A DNA stretch of 64,000 bases from an uncultured Muribaculaceae bacterium (lineage in GTDB: Bacteria > Bacteroidota > Bacteroidia > Bacteroidales > Muribaculaceae), in the NCBI GenBank assembly GCA_947381945.1, contig CANCXM010000013.1:16687-80686 (forward strand). Direction: 5' to 3'. The position numbers were made by a program, and so were the translations under genes. Shown here piece after piece: positions 15,800 through 24,494 of the stretch (positions are counted from its first letter, which is position 1; each line of letters starts with the position of its first letter). The notes beneath the pieces are model-generated. The model worked only from the letters and a program-made list of their open reading frames with translations, did no database searches and was not told where the DNA came from.

Positions 15800-18073
15800 A
15801 TGGCAAAAGTTACAAAAGAAATGGCGCTGGACTATCACCGCTATCCGCGCCCCGGAAAAATTGAAGTAATTCCCACCAAACCCTATGCCACTCAGGCCGA
15901 CCTCGCTCTCGCATATTCTCCCGGCGTGGCATATCCCTGTCTTGAAATCAAGGACAATCCCGACGATGTCTATAAATACACCGACAAGGGCAACCTCGTG
16001 GCTGTAATCTCCAACGGTACAGCCGTCCTCGGTCTCGGCAACATCGGGGCTCTCGCCGGCAAGCCCGTGATGGAAGGCAAGGGTCTGCTTTTCAAGATTT
16101 TCGCAGGTCTTGACTGCTTCGACATCGAAGTCGACGAGACCGACCCCGATAAGTTCATCGAAATTGTCAAGGCTCTCGGCCCGACATTCGGTGGCATCAA
16201 CCTTGAGGACATCAAGGCTCCTGAATGTTTCAAAATCGAGGAGCGTCTGAAGGCTGAAATGAATATTCCCGTGATGCACGATGACCAGCACGGAACAGCC
16301 ATCATCTCTGCAGCCGCGATGCTCAATGCGGTTGAAATCCAGGGTAAGAAAATCGAGGATGTGCGCCTCGTCGTCAACGGTGCCGGTGCTGCAGCCGTTT
16401 CATGTACGAAGCTCTATTGTGCCCTCGGTGTGAAGAAGGAGAACGTCGTGATGTGTGACAGCAAGGGAGTTATCTCGACAAGCCGTACAGACCTCAATCC
16501 CCAGAAGGCTCAGTTCGCCACCTCGCGCCCTATCACGACACTTGCTGAAGCCATGAAGGATGCCGACGTGTTCCTCGGTCTTTCGGTCAAGGATGTGGTG
16601 ACTCCCGAGATGGTCAAGAGCATGGCTCCGAAACCCATCGTCTTCGCCCTCGCCAACCCTGACCCCGAAATCGCATACGAGAAGGCTATTGCCGCCCGCC
16701 CCGACATCATCATGGGTACAGGCCGTTCGGACTATCCCAACCAGATTAACAATGTGCTCGGTTTCCCCTACATCTTCCGTGGCGCGCTCGACTGCGGTGC
16801 ATCGGAAATCAACGAGACAATGAAGATATATGCTGTCCGCGCCATCGCTGAGCTTGCCAAGAAGCCGGTTCCTCCGGTTGTAAGCGCCGCCTACAACCGC
16901 TCGGACATCAAGTTTGGACGTGACTACATCATCCCCACACCCTTCGACCCCCGTCTGCTCACCTCGGTGTCGCCTGCAGTGGCCAAGGGTGCGATGGACA
17001 GCGGAGTGGCCCGCCGTCCCATCACCGACTGGGATGCCTACGACGAGAAACTCCGTCAGCTCAAGGGCAATGACCGCAAGTTCACCCGCCGCATCAATGA
17101 AGCAGCCCGTACCAACCCGAAGCGCGTCGTGTTCGGCGAAGCCAACACCGACAATATGCTCCGTGCGGCAGCTATCGCAGCGGCCGACGGTCTCTGCGTT
17201 CCTGTTCTGCTCGGCAACGAGGAGATGATCGAGAAGCGCGCCCAGCGCCTCGGCCTCAACATCGAGGGTATCGAGATTGTCAACCTCCGTCACGACCGCG
17301 AGGCACCCCGCCGCGAACGCTATGCAGCCATGCTCTCCACCAAGCGTCAGCGTCAGGGTGAGAACTTCGAGAGCGCGCTCGACAAGATGTTTGACCGCAA
17401 CTACTTCGGCATGATGATGGTAGAGACAGGCGATGCCGATGCTTTCATCGCCGGAACCCGTGCAGCCAACAATACTGCCGCCGATATTGCCCGCGAGGTC
17501 ATCGGTATGCGCAAGGGCTTCAATCATTTCGCAGCAATGCATGTCCTTGAGACCACAAAGGGAACCTACTTCCTCGCCGACACAATGGTCAACGGTGACA
17601 TGGACGAGGACGCGCTCCTCGACATCGCCCGCCTTGCCAACGATTCGGTCAAGTTCTTTGCCCATGAGCCGGTCATGGCCCTCGTGTCGTACTCGAACTT
17701 CGGCTCGAACAAGGAGGAAGAGCCTTCGATTGTCCACAATGTTGTCAGCCGTCTCCACAAGGATTATCCCGAAATGGTTGTGGATGGCGAAATGCAGGTC
17801 AACTATGCCCTCAACAAGCCCGTCCGCGACAAGGTCTATCCCTTCACCCGCCTTTACGGCAAAGAGGTCAACACCCTCGTGTTCCCCAACCTCAGCGCCG
17901 CAAACGCCGCCTATCGCATCATGCTCGAAATGGGTGTCGGTGAGTCGATCGGCCCGATCCAGATGGGTCTGAAGAAGCCTATCCACTTCATCAATGTTGA
18001 TGCCGAAGTCCGCGACATCATCAACCTCATCGCCGTTGCCGGCCTCGATGCCGCCACAATGGACCACAAGTAA
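15800..18073 (+). CDS. maeB: NADP-dependent malic enzyme with phosphotransacetylase-like domain
   Basis: 757 residues, the usual length for MaeB-type hybrids. The N-terminal malic enzyme part (about 1-410) shows 'YSPGVAYPCLEI', 'NGTAVLGLGNIGALAGKPVMEGK' (split here across its motifs), 'DDQHGTAI' and the nucleotide-binding 'VVNGAGAAAVSC'. The C-terminal part (about 430-757) is a phosphotransacetylase-like domain, which in this family acts in regulation by acetyl-CoA. It decarboxylates malate to pyruvate, providing NADPH and linking the fumarate/succinate branch to pyruvate. It is monocistronic: own -7 element upstream and a strong hairpin terminator downstream. Confidence 0.95.
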   Translation: MAKVTKEMALDYHRYPRPGKIEVIPTKPYATQADLALAYSPGVAYPCLEIKDNPDDVYKYTDKGNLVAVISNGTAVLGLGNIGALAGKPVMEGKGLLFKIFAGLDCFDIEVDETDPDKFIEIVKALGPTFGGINLEDIKAPECFKIEERLKAEMNIPVMHDDQHGTAIISAAAMLNAVEIQGKKIEDVRLVVNGAGAAAVSCTKLYCALGVKKENVVMCDSKGVISTSRTDLNPQKAQFATSRPITTLAEAMKDADVFLGLSVKDVVTPEMVKSMAPKPIVFALANPDPEIAYEKAIAARPDIIMGTGRSDYPNQINNVLGFPYIFRGALDCGASEINETMKIYAVRAIAELAKKPVPPVVSAAYNRSDIKFGRDYIIPTPFDPRLLTSVSPAVAKGAMDSGVARRPITDWDAYDEKLRQLKGNDRKFTRRINEAARTNPKRVVFGEANTDNMLRAAAIAAADGLCVPVLLGNEEMIEKRAQRLGLNIEGIEIVNLRHDREAPRRERYAAMLSTKRQRQGENFESALDKMFDRNYFGMMMVETGDADAFIAGTRAANNTAADIAREVIGMRKGFNHFAAMHVLETTKGTYFLADTMVNGDMDEDALLDIARLANDSVKFFAHEPVMALVSYSNFGSNKEEEPSIVHNVVSRLHKDYPEMVVDGEMQVNYALNKPVRDKVYPFTRLYGKEVNTLVFPNLSAANAAYRIMLEMGVGESIGPIQMGLKKPIHFINVDAEVRDIINLIAVAGLDAATMDHK

Positions 18074-18093
18074 GTCGTCCCATTAACGTTATA

Positions 18094-18150
18094 AAATCAA
18101 AACCGGCCGGAAAATCAGGAACGCCCTGATTTTCCGGCCGGTTTTGATTT
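18094..18150. terminator. Strong hairpin terminator, probably bidirectional
   Basis: Perfect 26-base inverted repeat, arms 18094-18119 and 18125-18150, with a 5-base loop; the core is CCGGCCGG flanked by A- and T-rich ends. It follows the maeB stop by 20 bases and lies downstream of the oppositely oriented small lipoprotein gene, so it can serve both. Confidence 0.85.
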
Positions 18151-18249
18151 GTGTTTTTACAAGTCTTATGTCTTTTATACTTAAAATCCTTGGAAATCGC
18201 GTAGATTGATGATATGGGTCAGTTTATGGAATGATGTTTGAGGACGGTT

Positions 18250-18549
18250 TCAGAGAGGAACGTCGGTGGATTCGTTGTAGGGGGAGATGCTGCAGTCATC
18301 ACTGTTATAGAAATAATCGTCGTCATCATGATGATGCTTCTTGTATTTCTTGTGCTTTTTATGTTTTTTGTGCTTCTTATGTTCCTTATGGTGATGGTCC
18401 TGCTCATAGTAATAGTGACTGTCGCCGAAGGGGAGGTCACCTTCAACGCCCCAATGGCTGCGCATGGAACCACAGCCGCTGACCAGCAGCGGTAATACGA
18501 ATGCCATGATGAGGCTCAGGAGAGGGAATTTGGATTTTCTTATTCTCAT
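18250..18549 (-). CDS. Small lipoprotein with His/Lys/Asp-rich tail
   Basis: 99 residues from an ATG at 18549. The signal peptide ends in lipobox 'LLVSGC' (Cys 26). The mature part is short: after 'MRSHWGVEGDLPFGDSHYYY' it becomes a run of alternating His and Lys (about 14 His in 30 residues) followed by 'HHHDDDDYFYNSDD'. Such stretches bind Zn, Ni or Cu, or form charged surface tails; neither is proven. Upstream in-frame codons could add 30 residues, but they would put a second hydrophobic segment before the signal peptide, so I prefer 18549. Not recognised as a named family. It is alone on its strand and convergent with maeB. Confidence 0.6.
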   Translation of the reverse strand: MRIRKSKFPLLSLIMAFVLPLLVSGCGSMRSHWGVEGDLPFGDSHYYYEQDHHHKEHKKHKKHKKHKKYKKHHHDDDDYFYNSDDCSISPYNESTDVPL

Positions 18550-18664
18550 AATCGTCAGGTTGAAAAGTGAGTGCCAAGGTTGAAGTCTTGTTAATAAAAC
18601 ATTCCCTATTGTGAAAATGTTTATAAATTGGAAAATCACGAGGATAAATCTCAGCGATTTTGTT

Positions 18665-18824
18665 TAATTTTGCAACAGTTGCGGACTCTTTGAGGCCCCA
18701 AACTCAAAACAGACAGCCTTAAACAGCCAACTCCCGACCTCAGACTTCCACGCTGTAACCCACAACTGACAACTCAAAACTTAAAAACTCAAAACTTAAA
18801 AACTCAAAACTCACAACTCCCAAT
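18665..18824 (+). promoter_or_regulatory. -7 element and repeat-containing leader of the DUF1573 genes
   Basis: TAATTTTGC at 18665-18673 fits the Bacteroidetes -7 element. It would give a leader of about 145 bases before the ATG at 18825. The leader ends in a stretch of direct repeats, three to four copies of AACTCAAAACTTAAA at about 18772-18817. No -33 TTTG at the right spacing. Confidence 0.4.
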
Positions 18825-19208
18825 ATGAAAAAGCTCATCATAATGATGCTCCTCGCCATCGCCGGTTTCGGCTCGATGGCCGCTAAAGGCAAGGCACAGA
18901 TAACCTTCGATTCAACATCCCACGATTTCGGCACCATCAAGGCCGATGGCGGTATGGTGACCGCAGTCTATGATTTCACCAATACCGGCGACGAGCCGCT
19001 GACAATCATCACCGTCACCAACGGCGGTTGCGGATGCACAAAGCCGGATTTCCCGAAAGCTCCGATTGCTCCCGGAAAGAAGGGTGAGATTAAGATTACA
19101 TTCCAGCCCAAAGGCCGCTCGGGAGAGTTCAACCGTTCGGTGAAGGTGAAGACCAATGCAGGAGCAGGCCGCAAGACCCTTACATTCAATGGTGTCATAG
19201 TTCCCTGA
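18825..19208 (+). CDS. DUF1573 domain protein, short
   Basis: 127 residues: signal peptide ('MMLLAIAGFGSMAAKG') and one DUF1573 immunoglobulin-like beta domain with the family hallmarks 'HDFGTIKADGG', 'FTNTGDEPLTI' and 'GGCGCTKPDFPKAPIAPGKKG'. The paired Cys of GCGCT are typical. DUF1573 proteins are common exported proteins of Bacteroidetes and Planctomycetes with no defined activity; their ASH/MSP-like fold suggests binding. A second, larger DUF1573 gene follows 43 bases later, probably in the same transcript. Confidence 0.8.
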   Translation: MKKLIIMMLLAIAGFGSMAAKGKAQITFDSTSHDFGTIKADGGMVTAVYDFTNTGDEPLTIITVTNGGCGCTKPDFPKAPIAPGKKGEIKITFQPKGRSGEFNRSVKVKTNAGAGRKTLTFNGVIVP

Positions 19209-19251
19209 CCCTCGTCCGCGACTCAAAAGCTCACTTTCAACCATCTGCATC

Positions 19252-20334
19252 ATGAGAATTTCAAAATTTCTGACATTGGCGGCTCTTCTCGGCTCCGCCC
19301 TCACGGTCTATGCCAAGGGGCAGGGCGTTTGGCTTGAGCAGAAACATGATTTCGGGGCTTTCGACGAGAGTCTCGGGACTGTCTATTGTGATTTCCGCCT
19401 TGTCAATGTTGGCGATGAGCCGATAGCCATCATCGGTGCGCGCGCCAACTGCGGATGCACCCGTCCGGAATACTCCAAAGCACCGATTGCTCCGGGTGAT
19501 ACTGCCGTCATCCGTGTCGGCTTTGACCCGTCGGGCCGTCCCGGCAGATTCGGAAAATATGTCAATGTTGATCTTGATTGCGCTCCCAAACGTTCGCAAC
19601 TGACCATACAGGGCACCGTAATCGGAACGTCCAATACCCTAAAATCGCGTTTTCCGGTGTCGCTCGGCCCGATGAAACTGCGTTCGAAGATAATCGCCTA
19701 CGGCGAGGTGCTTAAAGGCCACACGGCCGGACAGTTCCTTGAAGGCTACAATGCATCGGCCGATACTCTACGGCCGGTGGTTGGCAATCTGCCTCCTTAT
19801 ATAAAGGTGCTTGTTGAGCCGACTGTCGTGCCACCCGGCGACCGCTTCGTCATCTCGACCATCCTCAATGCCGATAAAATTGACGATTGGGGAGTGGTGA
19901 CCGACTCAATGACTGTCGCGCCATCTGCAGCATCGCCCGAAAAGGTGACGGTGGAGACAGTGGCTATCATCGGTGAGGATTTCTCGGCGCTCACACAAAA
20001 GCAACGGGAAGAGGCGCCACGCCTCGATGCGGATGTCACTGCCCTTGACCTCAAACAGATACAGCGCGGTTCTGCGCCGATTACCCGCTCGTTTACCATC
20101 GCCAACAAGGGCAAGAGTCCTCTCATCATCCGCCGTATCAGTTGTCCGGACAAGGCCGTTAGTGTCAAGCTCAAGACCATGGAAATCAAGCCGGGCAAGA
20201 GCGCGAAGGCCGAAGTGACGGTGAATCCGGCCCTTCTTGGCGACAGCAAGCTCCTCAACGCACGAATCAATATCGTGGCCAATGACCCTGACCACCCCTC
20301 GACAATGGTGCGCGTGGTGGCGGAGGTCAAGTGA
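19252..20334 (+). CDS. DUF1573 domain protein, long
   Basis: 360 residues: signal peptide ('AALLGSALTVYAKG') and an N-terminal DUF1573 domain (about 25-125) closely related to the preceding gene ('KHDFGAFDESLG', 'NVGDEPIAIIGARANCGCT', 'KAPIAPGDT'). It continues into two further beta-rich domains (about 135-235 and 250-360) with weaker similarity, the last again containing 'ITRSFTIANKGKSPLIIRRI'. Likely a periplasmic or surface binding protein of tandem Ig-like domains. The MeaB gene starts 46 bases after its stop, so all three may be co-transcribed although no functional link is apparent. Confidence 0.75.
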   Translation: MRISKFLTLAALLGSALTVYAKGQGVWLEQKHDFGAFDESLGTVYCDFRLVNVGDEPIAIIGARANCGCTRPEYSKAPIAPGDTAVIRVGFDPSGRPGRFGKYVNVDLDCAPKRSQLTIQGTVIGTSNTLKSRFPVSLGPMKLRSKIIAYGEVLKGHTAGQFLEGYNASADTLRPVVGNLPPYIKVLVEPTVVPPGDRFVISTILNADKIDDWGVVTDSMTVAPSAASPEKVTVETVAIIGEDFSALTQKQREEAPRLDADVTALDLKQIQRGSAPITRSFTIANKGKSPLIIRRISCPDKAVSVKLKTMEIKPGKSAKAEVTVNPALLGDSKLLNARINIVANDPDHPSTMVRVVAEVK

Positions 20335-20380
20335 CCGCAGTCATCATATCCATCCCATCAACCCAAACAGCCTTAACCCC

Positions 20381-21472
20381 ATGGAACATATTGAAAACGA
20401 TGAACAGTTCGGCGGTCTGACCGTCAATAAAGGTGTCAACCAGCCTCCGGTTGTCAACCCATATCTCCGTCCGCGCCGTCGGCGCGTGCTTCCCAACGCG
20501 GGAGAACTTGTAGAGGGAATTCTGAAAGGCGACATCACCACTCTCGCCCGTGCCGTCACTCTTGTAGAGAGCCTTTCTCCCGAGCATCAGGCCATCGCGC
20601 AGGAGGTGATTGAAAAGTGCCTTCCATATTCAGGAAAATCACGAAGGATAGGCATAACCGGTGTCCCCGGAGCGGGTAAGAGCACGTCGATTGACGTGTT
20701 CGGTCTTCATGTGCTCCGCAATGGCGGCAAACTCGCCGTGCTTGCAATCGACCCTTCGAGCGAACGCACCAAGGGGAGTATCCTCGGCGACAAGACCCGA
20801 ATGGAGAAGCTCTCAGTCCACCCCGACGCTTTCATCCGCCCCAGTCCATCGGCAGGTTCACTTGGTGGTGTGGCCCGCAAGACCCGCGAGACAATAGTCC
20901 TCTGTGAAGCAGCCGGATTCAACAATATTTTCGTCGAGACCGTGGGAGTCGGGCAGAGCGAGACCGCAGTCCACTCGATGGTCGACTTCTTCCTGCTCAT
21001 CCAACTTGCCGGTACAGGTGATGAACTCCAGGGCATCAAGCGCGGAATCATGGAAATGGCCGACGGCATTGTCATCAACAAGGCCGACGGCGACAATATT
21101 CAGCGCGCGCAGTTGGCCCAGGCCCAATTCCGAAGTGCGCTCCACCTCTTCCCGCCGACAGCTTCGGGCTGGAGTCCGGAAGTGCTGACCTACTCAGGCT
21201 ACTTCGAGCTTGGCATTCCGGAAGTGTGGGACATGATTGACCGCTATTTCGCCTTTGTGGACGCAAATGGCTATTTCGAACGCAAACGCAGCGAACAGGC
21301 CCGCTACTGGATGTATGAGACAATTGACGAACAGCTTCGCGCCCATTTCTACAACAATCCTGAAATCGAGCGGATGCTCGCCGAGCGTGAGGTGAGGGTG
21401 CTGAACAATCAGCAGTCGTCGTTCACAGCCGCCCGCGACATCCTCGACCACTACTTCGCCTCGAAATTCTGA
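20381..21472 (+). CDS. meaB: Methylmalonyl-CoA mutase-associated GTPase MeaB
   Basis: 363 residues from the ATG at 20381; the frame is open upstream but that part overlaps the DUF1573 gene and does not resemble the family. G-domain motifs of the ArgK/MeaB type are present: Walker A 'GVPGAGKST' (94-102), 'IDPSSERTKGSILGDKTRM', 'FVETVGVGQSE' and the base-recognition 'NKADGDN'. MeaB protects and reloads the adenosylcobalamin-dependent methylmalonyl-CoA mutase used in succinate-propionate metabolism, consistent with maeB nearby. The mutase genes (mutA/mutB), usually close to meaB, are not in this window. Confidence 0.93.
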   Translation: MEHIENDEQFGGLTVNKGVNQPPVVNPYLRPRRRRVLPNAGELVEGILKGDITTLARAVTLVESLSPEHQAIAQEVIEKCLPYSGKSRRIGITGVPGAGKSTSIDVFGLHVLRNGGKLAVLAIDPSSERTKGSILGDKTRMEKLSVHPDAFIRPSPSAGSLGGVARKTRETIVLCEAAGFNNIFVETVGVGQSETAVHSMVDFFLLIQLAGTGDELQGIKRGIMEMADGIVINKADGDNIQRAQLAQAQFRSALHLFPPTASGWSPEVLTYSGYFELGIPEVWDMIDRYFAFVDANGYFERKRSEQARYWMYETIDEQLRAHFYNNPEIERMLAEREVRVLNNQQSSFTAARDILDHYFASKF

Positions 21473-21509
21473 GATTCATTCAGAGGATTCCGGATATAGA
21501 TCCGGATTG

Positions 21510-21634
21510 ATGGAAAGGCACAAAAAGCCAGAAGGTCAGAATATACAAAAGTTTATAATCGTCAGTATTTGCGATTATTATAGGTAAAAACACTTTTGTT
21601 TCTTCTGACCTTCTGGCTTTTTGTGCCTTTCCAT
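21510..21634. repeat. Long perfect inverted repeat between meaB and the choloylglycine hydrolase gene
   Basis: Arms of 32 bases match perfectly (21510-21541 and 21603-21634), with a 61-base spacer that itself contains nested inverted segments (ACAAAAGT/ACTTTTGT and TAATCG/CGATTA). No U-run follows the 3' arm, so it is not a textbook terminator. The sequence does not match the other long inverted repeats in this window. Confidence 0.9.
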
Positions 21635-21753
21635 TGACCTAATCCGCTATTCATACACTTTTTTACCGGATTTGTCCGAACATACTTGGGCCGGGAGGTG
21701 TTAATTACTCAAAAGCAAAACAACACCATCAACACCTCTCAATTTCAACTCTC

Positions 21754-22794
21754 ATGAAGTCAAAACTTATAGCTGCGGCTATGTCACTCGTAGCTTTAGC
21801 AGGTTTTCAGAATACAGCCGAAGCATGTTCGCGTATACTTTACGTCGGAAATGACAGCCTGCGCATCGTCGGGCGCTCACTTGATTGGAAAACACCCATC
21901 CCAACAAATCTTTATGTCTATCCCCGCGGAATGCATAAGGTAGGCAACACCCTTCCCGGCTCCGTTGAATGGACATCGAAATATGGTGCCATTTACGCTG
22001 TCGGCTATGACGGCGGCGTCACGGAAGGCATGAATGAAAAGGGTCTTGTTGTCAACGGACTCTTTTGCAAAGGGACAGTATATGTCAACGATTCAACCAT
22101 GCAGCGTCCACCAATGTCGCTTGCAGTATTTCCCGCATGGCTCCTTGACCTCTGTGCTACCACTCCTGAGGCAGTAGCACTCCTGAGGGAGCATAACTTC
22201 AACATTTCCGGTGCGACATTTGATGGCGGTACCGTATCGACCCTTCACTGGGGTATCACTGACAGTCAGGGTCGGTCAGCAATGGTGGAGTTTGACCACG
22301 GCAATATCAAGATTTATGAAGGACAGGATATTCCCGTGCTTACCAACGACCCGACTTTCCCGCAGATGAATGCCATCAACGACTATTGGGTGAAAAAGGG
22401 TGGTACACACACACTGCCCGGCACTGTTTCCAGTCCTGACCGTTTTGTGCGTGGCTACTTCTTTGACCATAATGTCGAGAAGACCGGTGATGCCGATCTC
22501 GGATTGTCAATTATCCGTTCGATACTCTTCAATGTGTCGGTACCTTATACCTACACCGTCGAGGGAGAGGGTAACGTAAGTTCCACCCAGTGGCGCTCGT
22601 TTGCCAACATCCGCGATCTCCGCTACTATTTCGATGTGGTGACCAATCCCGGCATCTACTATGTCGACCTCAACAAATGTGATTTCCGTCCCGGAGCACC
22701 GGTCATGAAACTCGACACATCCAAAAGTTCGGACTATGTCGGTGATGTGACTTCGAAACTCTTCAAGACGAAGCCGTTTGATCCGATGTATTGA
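21754..22794 (+). CDS. Choloylglycine hydrolase family protein (bile salt hydrolase / penicillin V acylase type)
   Basis: 346 residues: signal peptide ending 'NTAEA', with Cys 25 immediately after, so signal cleavage exposes the N-terminal nucleophile of this Ntn family. Other conserved positions: Arg 27 ('CSRILY'), Asp 44 ('GRSLDWKTP'), Asn 198 ('LTNDPTFPQ') and Arg 230 ('SSPDRFVRGYFF'). It resembles Bacteroides enzymes that deconjugate glycine- and taurine-linked bile acids, which suits a gut commensal, but penicillin V acylases and N-acyl homoserine lactone acylases share the fold, so the substrate is not certain. Predicted periplasmic or exported. Monocistronic, with a terminator at 22907. 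Confidence 0.88.
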   Translation: MKSKLIAAAMSLVALAGFQNTAEACSRILYVGNDSLRIVGRSLDWKTPIPTNLYVYPRGMHKVGNTLPGSVEWTSKYGAIYAVGYDGGVTEGMNEKGLVVNGLFCKGTVYVNDSTMQRPPMSLAVFPAWLLDLCATTPEAVALLREHNFNISGATFDGGTVSTLHWGITDSQGRSAMVEFDHGNIKIYEGQDIPVLTNDPTFPQMNAINDYWVKKGGTHTLPGTVSSPDRFVRGYFFDHNVEKTGDADLGLSIIRSILFNVSVPYTYTVEGEGNVSSTQWRSFANIRDLRYYFDVVTNPGIYYVDLNKCDFRPGAPVMKLDTSKSSDYVGDVTSKLFKTKPFDPMY

Positions 22795-22906
22795 TTCCAT
22801 TGACACACTATAGTATTTACAATCAACAATACACACCAATTCAGGAATTTCCCGAATACCCTTTCCTGAAACAAACTTTATCTTAGACTATAAACACACA
22901 CACTTT

Positions 22907-22950
22907 CCGCCTTCACATCCCAACGGTTGACCAAGTGAAGGCGGTTTTTT
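22907..22950 (+). terminator. Rho-independent terminator of the choloylglycine hydrolase gene
   Basis: Stem CCGCCTTCAC / GTGAAGGCGG (22907-22916 and 22935-22944) with an 18-base loop, followed directly by six T (22945-22950). It is 112 bases after the stop codon. Confidence 0.85.
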
Positions 22951-22995
22951 ATTGCTGTTTTCTGTAAAATCTGAAGTCCGGTTTCGTGTCAATGT

Positions 22996-23027
22996 TTTGT
23001 AATTGGAAGAAATTTTTAGTACTTTTG
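22996..23027 (+). promoter_or_regulatory. Bacteroidetes-type promoter for 23048 gene
   Basis: TTTG at 22996-22999, 20 bases, then TACTTTTG at 23020-23027 (followed by C). This is the full -33/-7 consensus. Transcription should start near 23034, which rules out the upstream in-frame TTG at 23003 and supports the ATG at 23048, giving a leader of only about 14 bases. Confidence 0.75.
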
Positions 23028-23047
23028 CAGAAATTAATCTCCGGCCT

Positions 23048-23368
23048 ATGCGTCAATTCGTTGTCATAGCGTTGTTTGTCCTTTCAGCACTGCTCCTGTC
23101 AGGAGCGGCTCCGCGCTGGGAGGCTGTCGATGCGCCCGGACGCATATTCACCGAGCAACGCAGTGATTCCGACCGGACCGAGGTGGCTGTGAGGGAAGGA
23201 GCGATTTATGTCAGCTCCCAGCATCAGGTCAGCATAAAGGTGTTCACGATACTCGGTCAGCTTATCTCGCAGGAGACCCTTCCTGCAGGTACCCACCGCC
23301 TTCAGATGAGTGCAAAAGGAATCTACATACTGAAAATAGGGACTACTACGCGACGCATAACAATTTGA
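23048..23368 (+). CDS. Small exported protein resembling a stand-alone type IX secretion sorting domain
   Basis: 106 residues: signal peptide ('VVIALFVLSALLLSGAAPR'), about 25 residues with no pattern, then from about residue 50 a beta-rich segment ('IYVSSQHQVSIKVFTILGQLIS', broken here after 'SSQHQVS', then 'LPAGTHRLQMSAKGIYILKI', 'TTRRITI') that follows the layout of type IX secretion C-terminal domains: a strand pair, a turn with G, then 'GIYILKI'. Normally this domain follows a large passenger; here there is none. It is 17 bases upstream of the lipid kinase gene. Other small one-domain proteins of this form exist in Bacteroidales, with unknown function. Confidence 0.6.
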   Translation: MRQFVVIALFVLSALLLSGAAPRWEAVDAPGRIFTEQRSDSDRTEVAVREGAIYVSSQHQVSIKVFTILGQLISQETLPAGTHRLQMSAKGIYILKIGTTTRRITI

Positions 23369-23385
23369 TGCCCCCGTTATTGTAA

Positions 23386-24348
23386 ATGAAAGTACGTCTG
23401 ATCATCAATCCCATCTCCGGCACCCGCAACAAAGCCGGACTTGACCGCATGGTCGCTGACGCACTCAGCCCTCTTGGCTGGGAGCTTGAAGTTGTATATA
23501 CAAAAGGTCACGGCGATGCCACGAGGCTTGCCCTCTCAGCCATAGAAAAAGGTTGCGACGTGGTTCTCGCTGCCGGTGGCGACGGCACAATCAATGAGAC
23601 CGCTGCCGCACTGTGTGGCACAGGAGTGGTGCTTGGCATACTCCCGTGTGGTTCCGGCAATGGGCTTGCCCGCCATCTCGGCATTCCTATCGACATCCGC
23701 GAGGGACTGAAAGTGATTCTTGAAAATCACCCCGAGGATATAGACTACGGTACGGTTAACGACAGTAAATTTTTCTGTACCTTCGGCGTCGGCTTCGATG
23801 CAGCAGTGAGTGCTGCTTTCGCGCGAAAGAAAACCAGAGGTAAATTAACTTATATCCAAAGCACGTTCGAGACATACGCCAACTACGAACCGGAATACTA
23901 CACCATCAGTGCCAACGGCAAGAAGTTGACCGAGAAGGCTTTTCTTGTTGCCGTGTGCAATGCCTCTCAGTATGGCAACAATGCTTATATAGCTCCGAGT
24001 GCGGCTATCAATGATGGTCTGCTTGACGTGACCATCATTCATGCGGGTAATACACTGTCTACAGCTCTGGTGGGAGTCGATATGCTGACCGGCCTGATTG
24101 AGCGAAATATGCTCATCCATACATTCCGCACGGATAATATCATCATTGAGCGTGAGCGCCGTGGCCCGTCGCATCTCGATGGCGAACCGCTCGAAATGAC
24201 CGACCATCTCGACATTCGCTGTCATCACAACGGTCTCAGGGTATTTACACCGAAGACAGTGCGCCCCTTCAAACCCATCCTCACCCCGGTCACGGCCATG
24301 TTCAACGATTTCAAACTCGCCGTCTCAAACCTTTTCCAGAAAGCATAG
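23386..24348 (+). CDS. Diacylglycerol/sphingolipid kinase family protein (YegS/DgkB-like)
   Basis: 320 residues. Lipid kinase signatures: 'NPISGTRNK' (8-16), the nucleotide-binding GGDGT at 64-68, and 'PCGSGNGLARHLG' (87-99), with the C-terminal domain containing 'SHLDGEP'. The family transfers phosphate from ATP to diacylglycerol or related lipids, here perhaps also sphingoid lipids since Bacteroidales make sphingolipids; substrate not decided. Cytoplasmic, membrane-associated. It follows the small sorting-domain-like gene by 17 bases and shares its promoter. Confidence 0.88.
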   Translation: MKVRLIINPISGTRNKAGLDRMVADALSPLGWELEVVYTKGHGDATRLALSAIEKGCDVVLAAGGDGTINETAAALCGTGVVLGILPCGSGNGLARHLGIPIDIREGLKVILENHPEDIDYGTVNDSKFFCTFGVGFDAAVSAAFARKKTRGKLTYIQSTFETYANYEPEYYTISANGKKLTEKAFLVAVCNASQYGNNAYIAPSAAINDGLLDVTIIHAGNTLSTALVGVDMLTGLIERNMLIHTFRTDNIIIERERRGPSHLDGEPLEMTDHLDIRCHHNGLRVFTPKTVRPFKPILTPVTAMFNDFKLAVSNLFQKA

Positions 24349-24400
24349 TTACCGTCAAGAACCACTATTGACGCAGTATCGGCTACAGTACATGGATGGA

Positions 24401-24492
24401 TTCTCCGGATGGTTGATTAGCGGTCCCAATCCACTATAGATGATAGATGCTCGTCAGCTATGGTGTGCAAATAGCTTCTCCGGATGGTTGAT
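24401..24492 (+). repeat. 17-base direct repeat in a gene-free stretch
   Basis: TTCTCCGGATGGTTGAT occurs at 24401-24417 and again at 24476-24492, 75 bases apart. The 352-base stretch 24349-24700 has no plausible gene; besides this it holds the inverted repeat at 24495-24589 and the tandem stretch at 24605-24690. Confidence 0.8.
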
Positions 24493-24494
24493 GT

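Noticed and set aside
16400..18067. 555-codon open frame antisense to maeB
   Set aside because: It mirrors the maeB frame and arises from its codon usage; there is no signal peptide or family resemblance, and maeB is a certain gene.
20237..20380. Upstream extension of MeaB
   Set aside because: It overlaps the end of the DUF1573 gene in another frame and has no similarity to MeaB; the ATG at 20381 fits.
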